Source: CAYMZZ01 sp047600605
GTDB taxonomy: Bacteria; Bacteroidota; Bacteroidia; Chitinophagales; Chitinophagaceae
Direction of reading: 5' to 3'
Assembly: GCA_047600605.1 (NCBI GenBank)
Contig: JASGKK010000003.1
Span: 372,001-436,000, forward strand
DNA: 64,000 nucleotides
Positions 34,193 to 43,707 of the stretch are shown one piece after another. The notes under the pieces are model-generated. The model had not been told where the DNA came from. It was given only the letters and a program-made list of their open reading frames with translations, and did no database searches. How positions within the stretch are numbered: position 1 is the stretch's first letter; every line of letters starts with the position of its first letter. A program made the translations under genes and the position numbers.

Positions 34193-37181
34193 TTATGTTT
34201 CAATCGTGACCACCGTTCCCTGCTGATTACTCTCAATTACCAACAGCCATCTTAACTGACTGGCCCGGTGTTGTATATTTTTCAGGCCATTACCTGCCGA
34301 TGCGCTGGCGGTATCAAATCCGTCTCCATTATCGCGGATAACCAGTTTTTTTCTTTTCGCCTTTATGCTCAAAGTCAGTTCAATTTTGCTGCTATTGGCA
34401 TACTTGATTGCGTTATTAATCACCTCCTTTGCAATCAAGAGCAGGTTTCGTTTTTCTGACTTTGTTACCAGGTCTTCTATCTTATCTGATTCTATGGTGC
34501 AACTGAGTTCGATATTTTTTGCCAGGCAAAGCGGATGAGCAAATTTTTTGATCCGTGCCACCAGTTCCTCCACGGTATCTTTTGAATCATCCAGTATCCA
34601 TATCATATCCCGCAGACCGGCGCTTGTTTGCGTCAGCGATTCTTCGATGTTTGTAAGATGCTGTTGCGGGTTTTCCTCCTTTATTGCCAGGTGAGTAAAT
34701 ATTTTGATCGAATTGAGATTGCTGCCTATATCATCATGAAGATCTATGGCGATACTTTTCCGGATCTGCTCCTGCTTACGCATCTGCGTGATCCGGAACC
34801 GGTAAAGAAAATATACAGCACCTATAATCAGTGCCAGCACAGCCAGCTTGAATGCCAGGGTCTGAAACCATTTAGGCGAAAACACCAGTGTTGTGGTAAG
34901 AAATTTTTCCGGCCATTCTTCAGACGGATAGCGGGCCCGGATATATATGGTATATTTTCCGGGAGCCAGGCCAACAAAAAAAATGGCATTTCTGTTTCCT
35001 AAATCAATCCAGTGCTCATGCAATTCCTTTATCCTGTACTGATACTCGATTTTGGAAGACTGAAAAAAAACAGGAGCGGAAAAGGTCAGGCGGGTTTGGG
35101 TAACGTTGTTCGGGATGTTGAAATGCGCCAGGCGGACATCAATTGTATCAATTTTTGATCCGTCGGCCATATCCACTACAAGATTGTCAAAGAAAAGCGG
35201 TATGCCGGCTCTTTTCTCATTTAATAACGAAGGATTGATTATAGATAGTCCCCTCGTTCCTCCGGCATAGATATGGCCATTAAAAACAGCCCCGGTATTT
35301 TCCTCAAAACTATTGCTCTGCAGCCCGTCGCTTTCAAAATAAGACTCATACCTGTCAGCATCCTTCAGGTGAAAAACAGATAATCCATTGTTGGATGTTA
35401 CAAACAACAGGCTATCCTGGTAAGGAAGTAGTTTATAAGTGCTGTTGCTCGAAAGTCCGGAGCCTGTGGTGAGTTCCTTTACAATATTAAATGTCTTATC
35501 CAAAACAATAACCCCCTGTCCATATGAAGCTACATAATACAACGAGTCCGAATCATACATATCAAAAAACAGCGAATACGCTTTTTTAGATACGCTATTT
35601 ACCGGCGAAAAATTTTTAACTAATTCCAGTTGGCCATTAAACACGGTCAGCGATTGATCACCAGCCACCCAGAGATTTCTCTTTTTATCGACATACAGTG
35701 CATTAATAACGTTTTCTGAAAGCCCGCCAGCAGGATTATCATCCAGTATCCTGCGGATCCCTTTTCCCGGCTGCCAGATAATAACCCCCTTGAAATTCCT
35801 TGTTCCCAGTGCAATCACTGAATCGTTTAACCGGACATGGCAATTGAAAACAAACTGTTTGCCACTAAACTCCTTATAGATTGCCGGCAGCGGGATAAGC
35901 CGATTGTTTCTCCATACAAAGCTTCCATTGTCGTTTGATACAATATTATTTCCTTTCGGATCTGTAAAAGAATGGTAATAGTTTATGCCGGGAGAAATAT
36001 TCCTGACCGTTCCTGTATAACTGTTTATGAAGTATAACCCGTTTTGCCCGCCAGCATAGGTTATTGAATCATTTTTGGGATCAATGTAGTAGAAGATGTT
36101 CCATCCTGTCGGTCGAAGTAGCAGACTGATACATGCGGTAAAAAGGCGAAACTTCATTCCTAGCGTAAGCGAGTCCCTGGTGACATGCCAGCCAGAGATT
36201 ATCCTGGCGATCAATAAAAATGGAATACACAGAGCCCACCCAATCTTCCGGCGACAGGCTGCTGTTTTCACTCAATCGTTCATAACTGTTATCTGCCAGA
36301 TCTATGCGAACAACTTTTTTGGCATCGCTTATCCATATCCGGCCGCTTCTTTCCTGGAAACAGGAGAAAACTATACTCCCCAGCACACCGTTGAGAAAAT
36401 TCAATCGGTTATTCGACACGGTGACTTTATTATCCATTGTCAAATCCAGTAGCTGCAAACCGCTGGTACTGGCGGCCAGTACTTTCCCATCTTGTAATAC
36501 ACAGGCATCCAGGGTCCTGAATGACGCCTCTGTACTGCCGGTCCGGGCTATCATTTCACTCCTTTTCATATCCATGACAAATACGCCACCGCTTCGGGAA
36601 AATATCCAGGCCAGCTGATCTTTTAAAACAACCCTGTCGATGGCCTGATCCTGCAGGCGAATGAAGTTCCGGGCGGGTTTTAAAACCGGCTGTTGCCCGG
36701 CAGAAAAATCAAGTGTAAAAAAACCGGCTGTACTGCCGATGTAGATGGTGTCATTATAATTAAAGAAGCAGTTGAACACAACCCGGCTCATGCCCGGATC
36801 ACGTTGCTGATCGTATCGAAACCAGGTACTGGCAGTACGGTAATCGATACCGTCGATGCCTCCATAGGAGGTAAGGACCCAGATACTATGGCGTATAGTA
36901 TCAACAACGAGATCACGGATATCGGAACCAGATAAAGTATGGCTATTTCGGTTATCTTTATTAAAGATTATATTTCTCCTGCCATCGTACCTGTTCAATC
37001 CATCCTGTGTTCCTGCCCAAATGAATCCATAAGGATCCTGTACTATCTTCCTGACATATGTGCTGCTCAATCCTTCGTTTTGAGAAACGTGATTGATCTG
37101 ATAGCGTAAAACGTTTTGGCTAAAAGCCTTTTCGTATGACGCAAAAAAAAGGATAAGAATAAATAGTCTGACAACTATCAT
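34193..37181 (-). pseudogene. propeller-type sensor histidine kinase split by one frameshift
   Basis: Two overlapping frames make one normal gene of about 995 residues. The first (37181 to 36081) has a signal peptide and two-component propeller repeats (IVQDPYGFIWAGTQDGLNRYDG). It stops after DRMEHLLLH. The second frame continues YIDPKNDSITYAGGQNGLY with more propeller blades, a Y_Y_Y domain, a membrane segment (AFKLAVLALIIGAVYFLY), the HisKA_3 box DLHDDIGSNLNSIK (phosphoacceptor His) and HATPase (NNAIKYANSS; IRDNGDGF; GNGLKNIQ). Deleting one T near 36095 joins them. It may be a sequencing slip or a true lesion. A NarL-type regulator lies nearby at 38899-39537. The start at 37181 is 12 bp from the divergent peptidase gene. 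Confidence 0.8.
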
Positions 37182-37193
37182 AAACAGCGTTAA

Positions 37194-38510
37194 ATGAAAA
37201 TACAACAAAAATGCGACTGGTTATTTGTGTTCTATATCCAGGAAGAACAGACATTAAGCATAATACTCAACAGGCTGTTTGACACACTTTGTCAGGCTGG
37301 CAATAAGCCGGCACATTCAATCTGGGTGATCCGTCAAAAAATTGTTACTGAAGATGGTATCAAAGGGCGTTTCATTCCGGATGTGCAGACTTTCGATGCC
37401 GATGGCGACCCATCGGCACTGGTATCCGTACCCATGGAGCTTATGGGCACGCATGCGGATGATCCGGATGCCTGGATTGCTGCTCTCCGGTATATCCTTA
37501 CTAATGTAATACACAGCCGGAAAGCCATCTTTACCTGGTCGCATGGTTGTGGTTTCGGGGTAAATGTGAGCGATTACGAAATAGCAAAGTCCCTGAGACA
37601 TGAGTTAGCCCGCTTTCCCGATAAAATTGACAGGAGAGGAGGAATCACAGAAACGGTACCCAGGCATATTTTGCTGAATGCGCAGCAATTTGATCAGATA
37701 AGTGACCCTCACCGGAGATTCCTGTTGGAGAATAAAAACCTGAAACCGCTGCCTACCGATAAAAAACTGCAGAGAAATGAGTTTTATATCGTTGAAAGAG
37801 GTGAAAACTTTGATTGCGGAAAGTTGGAACTCCTCTGGATGTCTGATTTTGCAAAAGCGCTGGAAGATCTGAACCTGGAAAAGCCTTTTGACCTTATGAT
37901 CATGATTAACTGTTACATGCAGTTGTTTGAAAACGGCTATATGCTTCGCCGATCAGTGGATACGCTGATTGGGCCCGAAACCACGATGTGGGCGTATGGA
38001 TATGATTATGGAAAAATTTTCGGTTATGTTGAAGAAAACCCTGGTATTGATACGGCAGCACTCTCTCAGAAAATTGTAGCAGATTATATCGCCATGCATA
38101 CAAACATGGGGCATCAGCAATATCTTACCGAAACAATGCTATTTGCCAATAAGCTGGATAAGTATGAGCTTATTAATAAAGAATTGCAGTATACTACCGA
38201 AGAAATATGCAATAGGATTGATGAGCTTAAGCCTGTGATAAATGGGCTACGCGATATTCCTTATTTTAAAACGGTCTCGCGGAGAGGGGGGCTTTTTTTG
38301 CTTGACCTGGAGCTATGGATAAAAACGCTGTATGAAAAACAGCTGTTACTCAACTCCGATACAGCCAGGCTTGACGCATTTCTGGAGTTGAAAAAAAAAT
38401 CACGGATTGCAGAACATGTAGGGGCCGAAATTATTAGTGCCGATAATGCCGGCCCGGAAAATTCGGTTATGGAGGCTGCTCGCTTTTCTTTCCGGCAGGT
38501 ATCACGTTAA
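37194..38510 (+). CDS. clostripain-like (C11) cysteine peptidase
   Basis: A 438-residue cytosolic protein of the caspase/gingipain/clostripain clan. The catalytic pair is visible: His117 in FTWSHGCGFG and Cys240 in LMIMINCYMQLFE. The region between them (about 120 residues) includes an extra segment. The last 120 residues are helical and contain a charged cluster ending in RKKSRIAEHVG-like sequence (here LKKKSRIAEHVGAE). There is no signal peptide, unlike secreted C11 enzymes, so an internal target such as stress- or phage-triggered proteolysis is possible. It is divergent from the sensor kinase with only 12 bp between starts. Confidence 0.8.
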   Translation: MKIQQKCDWLFVFYIQEEQTLSIILNRLFDTLCQAGNKPAHSIWVIRQKIVTEDGIKGRFIPDVQTFDADGDPSALVSVPMELMGTHADDPDAWIAALRYILTNVIHSRKAIFTWSHGCGFGVNVSDYEIAKSLRHELARFPDKIDRRGGITETVPRHILLNAQQFDQISDPHRRFLLENKNLKPLPTDKKLQRNEFYIVERGENFDCGKLELLWMSDFAKALEDLNLEKPFDLMIMINCYMQLFENGYMLRRSVDTLIGPETTMWAYGYDYGKIFGYVEENPGIDTAALSQKIVADYIAMHTNMGHQQYLTETMLFANKLDKYELINKELQYTTEEICNRIDELKPVINGLRDIPYFKTVSRRGGLFLLDLELWIKTLYEKQLLLNSDTARLDAFLELKKKSRIAEHVGAEIISADNAGPENSVMEAARFSFRQVSR

Positions 38511-38625
38511 CGGCTGCAGGAAAATTTGGCTGGTGTGAATATTTAAGCGGCACCAGAACCTCACCCTTTCAGCAGGTTTCGAGTTGGGATGAATTTCTGA
38601 AACTGCTGAACGGATAAAGTCTCTA

Positions 38626-38850
38626 CTACCCAAGATCAGGTGGTATCTTAACCTCCTTCGATACAATTTCCACATCTTCAAAAACCTTTTTTGGCGCCAG
38701 TGATTTGAAAGAGATCACATTTACTTTTTCGCCGGTTGCCAGCTCTTTAAAAACCACGGTTACCGAATACGCGGGATTGCCCGAGAGTTCCCGGCCCAAA
38801 ACGATCGTCCGGTGTTTCTGGTCGTCGAGTTTCATGTCATGTTCTGCCAT
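38626..38850 (-). CDS. small hypothetical protein
   Basis: A 74-residue soluble protein: MAEHDMKLDDQKHRTIVLGR then a strand-rich YSVTVVFKELATGEKVNVISF and VEIVSKEVKIPP. It lies 48 bp downstream of the response-regulator gene on the same strand. There is no family I recognise; it may be a regulatory partner. Confidence 0.55.
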   Translation of the reverse strand: MAEHDMKLDDQKHRTIVLGRELSGNPAYSVTVVFKELATGEKVNVISFKSLAPKKVFEDVEIVSKEVKIPPDLG

Positions 38851-38898
38851 GTTGGTAGTTTTTAGGTTAAATAATAGAAATATTAAAACAGAGGAGTC

Positions 38899-39537
38899 TT
38901 AGTTAATAGAGACCAGCTGTCTCCGCACAGCTTCGAGGATCATTCCCACCCGGCTCTGAACATTCAGCTTTTCAAACAGAGCCTCCCGGTATCCGTCAAT
39001 CGTTCTGGGTGACAGGTGCATGCGGGTTGCAATCTGCTTGTACGTAAGATCACTCCCGGCGAGTATCAGAAATTCTTTTTCCCGGTCAGTGATATGAGGC
39101 GCGGTTTCAACAGATTTCAGCAGGCGCCGGTAATTAATGTTAGAGGCATCGCCATTGTACAGGCCGGTTGTATACACTTCATTTAATGCACGCTCCAGTT
39201 CATCGGGGTGAACGTCTTTCAGCAGATAAGCGGAGCAGCCTGATTTGAACATATTAATAACGGTGGTATCATCGTCACGTACAGACAGGGCCACCATCCT
39301 GCATTGCGGATAAAGCCGGCTGATCACCTTAGCTGCTTCAATACCATCCTTTTTCGGCATATTCACGTCCATCAGCAACAGGTCGGGTTTGGGCTCAATC
39401 CGGGCCAGCTCTTCCAGCAGCTGCTCGCCATTGGTAGCCTGCAACACAACGCTAAAGTGTTCGAAACTATTGATGAGCAGGGTCAGCGATTTTACAAAAA
39501 GCGACTGGTCATCGGTAATTCCTACAGTGATCTTCAT
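38899..39537 (-). CDS. NarL/FixJ-family response regulator
   Basis: A 212-residue protein with start ATG at 39537. The receiver domain has the acidic pair DDQ at 9-11, phospho-acceptor Asp57 in LLLMDVNMPKKDG, and Lys in AYLLKDVHP. The LuxR HTH is ITDREKEFLILAGSDLTYKQIATRMHLSPRTIDGYREALFEKLN (in parts). It is the likely partner of the propeller-type kinase at 34193-37181, although the C11 peptidase gene lies between them, and a regulator of the divergent operon starting at 39760. Confidence 0.92.
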   Translation of the reverse strand: MKITVGITDDQSLFVKSLTLLINSFEHFSVVLQATNGEQLLEELARIEPKPDLLLMDVNMPKKDGIEAAKVISRLYPQCRMVALSVRDDDTTVINMFKSGCSAYLLKDVHPDELERALNEVYTTGLYNGDASNINYRRLLKSVETAPHITDREKEFLILAGSDLTYKQIATRMHLSPRTIDGYREALFEKLNVQSRVGMILEAVRRQLVSIN

Positions 39538-39684
39538 ACCTGTTAAATTAACCAAATTGGCTGAATGAACATTTCTTTCCAGAAAAACCATACATACGGA
39601 TGAATAGATAATTCATGCAAATTCCGTAATACTCACTCTTCTGTCAACCAGTAAATCCACGGAATAAATACGGGTTTTTTCCCC

Positions 39685-39716
39685 TTGCCTGTCACATTTG
39701 GTCGAGTGTACTTTAG
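39685..39716 (+). promoter_or_regulatory. probable promoter of the 39760-42148 operon
   Basis: TTG (39685-39687), a 21-nt spacer and TACTTTAG (39709-39716), one base off consensus, lie 43 bp before the first start codon. Confidence 0.4.
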
Positions 39717-39759
39717 CAACTGAATCGGTTACTTCTTCTTTCATCTAAACCTATCTCTC

Positions 39760-40173
39760 ATGGCCAAAGCGAGCAAAAGGAAACCGGCTTCTAAAAAGAA
39801 GGCGGCCCCCCGTAAAAAAACCAATGAGTCTGCCATCACGATGGTAAACCTCAACAACACTATTTCTTCTATACCAGCAAGGCTGGCCGCCGTATCCGTT
39901 TCCGCCAATGTAGGTGTCACTTTTTTCGGGGGGGTGGGAACCGCCACCGTTGCACTTTTCAGGGGTGGCTTACTGATCAATATGCAAACCATCACCGCCT
40001 CCGGATCGGTCAATTTTTCGGATGTGGCCCAGTTTGACCGGATTACGGTAGACGGAGTCGGCACCGGTACCGGCGCCAATGCTACTGTCATCAATATTAG
40101 TGTGCCCACATCACCGGCAACGCCTACCAACTTCCCTGCCGGGGAGTTTCACATTGGCTATATCGTTATTTAA
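39760..40173 (+). CDS. small protein with basic tail and beta-rich body
   Basis: A 137-residue protein. Residues 1-23 are Lys/Arg/Ala-rich (MAKASKRKPASKKKAAPRKK), like a histone-tail or nucleic-acid binding arm. The rest is Ser/Thr/Val/Gly-rich and predicted all-beta (VSVSANVGVTFFGGVGTATV; VDGVGTGTGANATVINISVP). There is no signal peptide. It is 17 bp before the next gene. I do not recognise a family. Confidence 0.6.
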   Translation: MAKASKRKPASKKKAAPRKKTNESAITMVNLNNTISSIPARLAAVSVSANVGVTFFGGVGTATVALFRGGLLINMQTITASGSVNFSDVAQFDRITVDGVGTGTGANATVINISVPTSPATPTNFPAGEFHIGYIVI

Positions 40174-40190
40174 CCTATTAACCTGTTTTT

Positions 40191-41348
40191 ATGAAACCGA
40201 ATCGGGTATTATTAATTGTATTGGTCTCCACTTTCCTGATTGCTGACGTAAAGGCACAGGATGAAGAAAAAAAAGGAGTATTTACTGAAGAAGCGCTCTC
40301 CTCAGGAAATTATAAAGATGTATTCCGCAGCTTTTTTCAGCTGGCATTTAATCAACTGACCTCTGAAAAAAAGGAGTTTGCCTTTGCTACCAATCCCTAT
40401 GCCATCATGGTAAAAATGGATGAAGACAAACTGGAAATGAGCCAGTATCTGAAATACACCTGGCTCCGGCGCTTCAATATTTCCTTTGCCGGAAAGCTGA
40501 ATGAAGAAAACAGGTTTAATGGGTTCTCTTCCGGTATAAAATATGCCATCATCAACCAGCGTGACGAAACAGTCTCCAGGTTGTTTTTGCAGCAAGCCCT
40601 GAATGCCAGTGCTGAACGCACCAGCCTGAATCAGGCATTGAGCGCCTACGTACAGTCTTTTTCCGGTGATGGTGCTTTGCAGGCCAACAATGAGGTAAAC
40701 AGCATTATGAATGGCGATGCCAAATTCAAAGACCTTAGCCCTTCTCTTCAGAGCAAACTGAAAGAACTGGCCGGAAGCGGCAATTTCAATAATCTCAAAA
40801 AGCTTATCGAAAAAAGCAATGATTTCAACCTGAAACAGGTAGCTATCGATGACTACAATGCCATTAAAACGAATTTTCAAAAACGCTGGCTGGTTACCCT
40901 TGGTGTAAGCGATACAACCTACACCGATCAGTTCAGATTTTCGACAGTCGTATTATCTGCGGAGATCCTAAAAGGTATTTCCAATCCCGGCAAAAAAGTA
41001 GACGTAGAACTCAGTATCAACGGCGGTTACAATTTCGTCAACGACACACTGAAAGCCGGTCGCGATCTCGACCGCAGGGCATTGCAGGTCGAATCTGGCT
41101 TCAACTTTATCTTCAATGACGGCGCCGTTTCCTGGGCCGAGTTTAAGGTGAGCGGCGAGTACAACCGGGTTTTCAAAGGCCTGTATGCCGATGAGCGAAA
41201 GGATCTGCTCACCCTCAATGGTACTTTGCGTCTTCGCTTATTCAGGGATCTCTGGCTGCCCATCGAAATAAAGTATGATCCCAAAAAAGGACGCCTCTTT
41301 GGCCTTCTCGATGTACGGTTCAACTTTACAGCTTTAAGCAGGAAATAA
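40191..41348 (+). CDS. exported protein, probably outer-membrane associated
   Basis: A 385-residue protein with a signal peptide (KPNRVLLIVLVSTFLIADVKA). It has amphipathic strands near the start (FAFATNPYAIMVKM; YLKYTWLRRFNISFAGKL), a helical middle (about 120-230), and a strand-rich C-terminus that ends in RLRLFRDLWLPIEIKYDPKKG and DVRFNFTALSRK, the kind of aromatic-ended strands seen in barrels. Operon: 17 bp after the small basic protein, 8 bp before the pYEATS gene. Confidence 0.65.
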   Translation: MKPNRVLLIVLVSTFLIADVKAQDEEKKGVFTEEALSSGNYKDVFRSFFQLAFNQLTSEKKEFAFATNPYAIMVKMDEDKLEMSQYLKYTWLRRFNISFAGKLNEENRFNGFSSGIKYAIINQRDETVSRLFLQQALNASAERTSLNQALSAYVQSFSGDGALQANNEVNSIMNGDAKFKDLSPSLQSKLKELAGSGNFNNLKKLIEKSNDFNLKQVAIDDYNAIKTNFQKRWLVTLGVSDTTYTDQFRFSTVVLSAEILKGISNPGKKVDVELSINGGYNFVNDTLKAGRDLDRRALQVESGFNFIFNDGAVSWAEFKVSGEYNRVFKGLYADERKDLLTLNGTLRLRLFRDLWLPIEIKYDPKKGRLFGLLDVRFNFTALSRK

Positions 41349-41356
41349 CCATTGCT

Positions 41357-42148
41357 ATGAAAGCATTCGTTTTCATTATCCTCATGCTGATCTTTGCCGC
41401 GTTGACCGTTGCCGGCGTTAATATCATCCGGCAATCGGAAAAGGTATATGAACAGTCTGTAGCTTTCTCCGAAAAGACACTCGAAAAGCCGGCTGTTACC
41501 CCTCCCAGCTACAGCGCAGTCAAAGACGGTTATGCGCAGGCCTTACTGTATTTTACACTAGCCATTGGTGTCTGCCTGTTTGCCCTGTTTTCGGACCGGC
41601 TCACGAGTATTTCTCTTAGCCCCACCGGAGGTATTAACCTGATCTTAAAAGATCTTGCCAGCCAGGTTAAATCACTTACCCAGGTAAGTAACGAGCAGCA
41701 ACGCATTTCGGTCGGGGCAGGCGGGTCGGCACCACAACCGCTGATCCGCCATCTGAGAGAGGAAAATAAAGTGATCGGCCTTATTGGCGATATCGAAAAA
41801 AGCCATCAGATTACAGATAACCAGAAAGGCCGGTGGGGTGGCTCGGCTGTCAATAATGGACGAAGCCTTTCGGCCTTTATCTATCCCGATGATGACGGGT
41901 TATTTAAAGTGCGTCTGGAAGTGAGCAGTACCGATCCGGGCAAACCACTCAAAAACCTGGTCAGGTTCCATCTCATCAATAATTTTAAAAACCCCGATCC
42001 CGCCATAATTCCCGTCAATGGCAAAGCAGTATTGCTGCTGGAAAAAGTGTATGGCCCTTTTACCGTAGGAGCCGAAATAGATCAGGAAAACACGCAACTC
42101 GAACTTGATCTGCAGCAGGTAAAAGAAGCGCCGAAAGGATTCAGGTGA
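41357..42148 (+). CDS. two-TM protein with C-terminal prokaryotic YEATS (pYEATS) domain
   Basis: A 263-residue membrane protein: TM1 at about 3-23 and TM2 at about 60-79. After a coiled/linker region (100-155), residues 160-263 match the pYEATS pattern: FKVRLEVSSTDP, VRFHLINNFKNPDP, a central VNGKAVLLLEKVYGPFTVGAE, and LELDLQQVKEAPKGF (each as read). Published comparative genomics by Aravind and colleagues placed pYEATS domains in bacterial conflict systems together with caspase-like peptidases. It ends 20 bp before the convergent GH13 gene. Confidence 0.75.
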   Translation: MKAFVFIILMLIFAALTVAGVNIIRQSEKVYEQSVAFSEKTLEKPAVTPPSYSAVKDGYAQALLYFTLAIGVCLFALFSDRLTSISLSPTGGINLILKDLASQVKSLTQVSNEQQRISVGAGGSAPQPLIRHLREENKVIGLIGDIEKSHQITDNQKGRWGGSAVNNGRSLSAFIYPDDDGLFKVRLEVSSTDPGKPLKNLVRFHLINNFKNPDPAIIPVNGKAVLLLEKVYGPFTVGAEIDQENTQLELDLQQVKEAPKGFR

Positions 42149-42168
42149 ATTATTCAATCTCTTTCGGT

Positions 42169-43701
42169 TCAATTCTTCCATACCTGTATGCCAAATGCAG
42201 GCAGCTCTATGGATAGTTTTCCCTGTTGCAGACGTTGTCTGTCTTTTTCTCCGAAGATGGTTTTCATTTTCCCACTGCCATCAATGGATAATACGGCCTT
42301 TTGTGCCACTCCTGACAGGTTCACAACAACTATTGCTCTATTCTTTCCCGCCCTTCTCTCAAAACTCAGCACGCTGTCGTTGTTGTTGGCAATTGCTTCA
42401 TATTTTCCGGTAGCCAGTGCCCGATAAGCTTTTTTTAACCGGATTATATTCCTGTAATGATTCCAGAGCGAATTGGGATCTTTCCGCTGCTCTTCCAGCG
42501 AAATACCATCGCGAGGTTTCAGGTTTGTACTATCCCACCAGGGGCCGGTATTCTTATACCAAAGCGCCATGCCCGGCCCGTTGGCTTCCGTATACCAGTC
42601 AAATGCTTCGCGAATGGGAATATCATTTCCATCTGTCATGCCATGAATGGCCTTTCCCTTCATCCCGATCTCCTGCCCATAATAAATAGACGGTATACCG
42701 CCCATAAGCAGGTTGAGCGTTGCTGCAATCCTGAGCTGTTGCTGGTTAATATTCTTAACAGAAGCAAATCGTGGAGTATCGTGGTTTTCGAGAAAAACGA
42801 CCTGTTGTCCGCCTGCAGGCAAATGCAAAAAAGTACTATCCGCTGCTGCCAGTATTTTTTTCTTATCAAACGACTCAATGGCAAACTTCAATCGAAAAGC
42901 GAATACACGGTCTACAGCGCCTTTGGTAATATAGTCATATCCATATGACCCCCAGTTGGCCTGCTCGGCAACAATCTGCAGGGCAGGGTTCTGTTTTCGC
43001 AGATTAGTGAGCAAAGGCGTCCAAAAATCGCGAAACAGGTTAGTGAGCCTGCCGGCATAGTCCAGGTCATCCATCATGTGATCAAGACGAAAGCCATCTA
43101 CTCCATCGTCAAACCGTCCATCTCCATTGGGATCTACCCAAAATGCCAGTACTTTCTCCGTATACTCTTTTACTGCCGGGCTCCGCATGTCCACTACTGC
43201 AATCTGTTGTTTGGTGTTATTATAGGTGGTAAATTCAGGAAAGTCAAAAAAGTACCAGGGCTGACGTTGCTCTTTGTCTTTATAAAAAATATAAGGGCTG
43301 TACGGTGATGAGGGATTCTGATAAGAATCTTTAAACCAGGGATGCCTGCCGGTTACATATTGCATTTCCACATCCTGGTAGATCTTCATCCTGCGCCGGT
43401 GCACTTCTTTTACCAGGGTCAGGTATTCCTGTATTGAGCCATAAGCAGGATCGATCTTTTCAAAATCGGTAGCAAAATAATTATGATAAAAATCTGATTG
43501 ATACAGCGGTGTAAGCAGGATGGTCGTTACCCCTAGATCCTGCAGGTAATCGAGTTGCTGGCGCATTCCCTCCAGGTCACCATGGCCATCACCATTACTA
43601 TCGAAAAAGCTGCGTTGAAAAACATGATAGATAATTTCCGGCTGACTGTAGCCTTTTGCAAATTGTAGCGAAAAGGCAAGGCAAAGCAATAGTTGTTTCA
43701 T
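42169..43701 (-). CDS. glycoside hydrolase family 13 alpha-amylase-like enzyme, exported
   Basis: A 510-residue protein with a signal peptide (KQLLLCLAFSLQFAKGYS). The (beta/alpha)8 domain shows all GH13 regions: YHVFQRSFFDSNGDGHGDL; nucleophile Asp in DGFRLDHMMDD; acid Glu in QIVAEQANWG; and FLENHDTPRFAS with the third Asp. The C-terminal beta domain ends in QVWKN. It degrades alpha-glucans or alpha-glucosides outside the cytoplasm. It is the last gene of the minus-strand carbohydrate cluster. Confidence 0.93.
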   Translation of the reverse strand: MKQLLLCLAFSLQFAKGYSQPEIIYHVFQRSFFDSNGDGHGDLEGMRQQLDYLQDLGVTTILLTPLYQSDFYHNYFATDFEKIDPAYGSIQEYLTLVKEVHRRRMKIYQDVEMQYVTGRHPWFKDSYQNPSSPYSPYIFYKDKEQRQPWYFFDFPEFTTYNNTKQQIAVVDMRSPAVKEYTEKVLAFWVDPNGDGRFDDGVDGFRLDHMMDDLDYAGRLTNLFRDFWTPLLTNLRKQNPALQIVAEQANWGSYGYDYITKGAVDRVFAFRLKFAIESFDKKKILAAADSTFLHLPAGGQQVVFLENHDTPRFASVKNINQQQLRIAATLNLLMGGIPSIYYGQEIGMKGKAIHGMTDGNDIPIREAFDWYTEANGPGMALWYKNTGPWWDSTNLKPRDGISLEEQRKDPNSLWNHYRNIIRLKKAYRALATGKYEAIANNNDSVLSFERRAGKNRAIVVVNLSGVAQKAVLSIDGSGKMKTIFGEKDRQRLQQGKLSIELPAFGIQVWKN

Positions 43702-43707
43702 ATCAGC

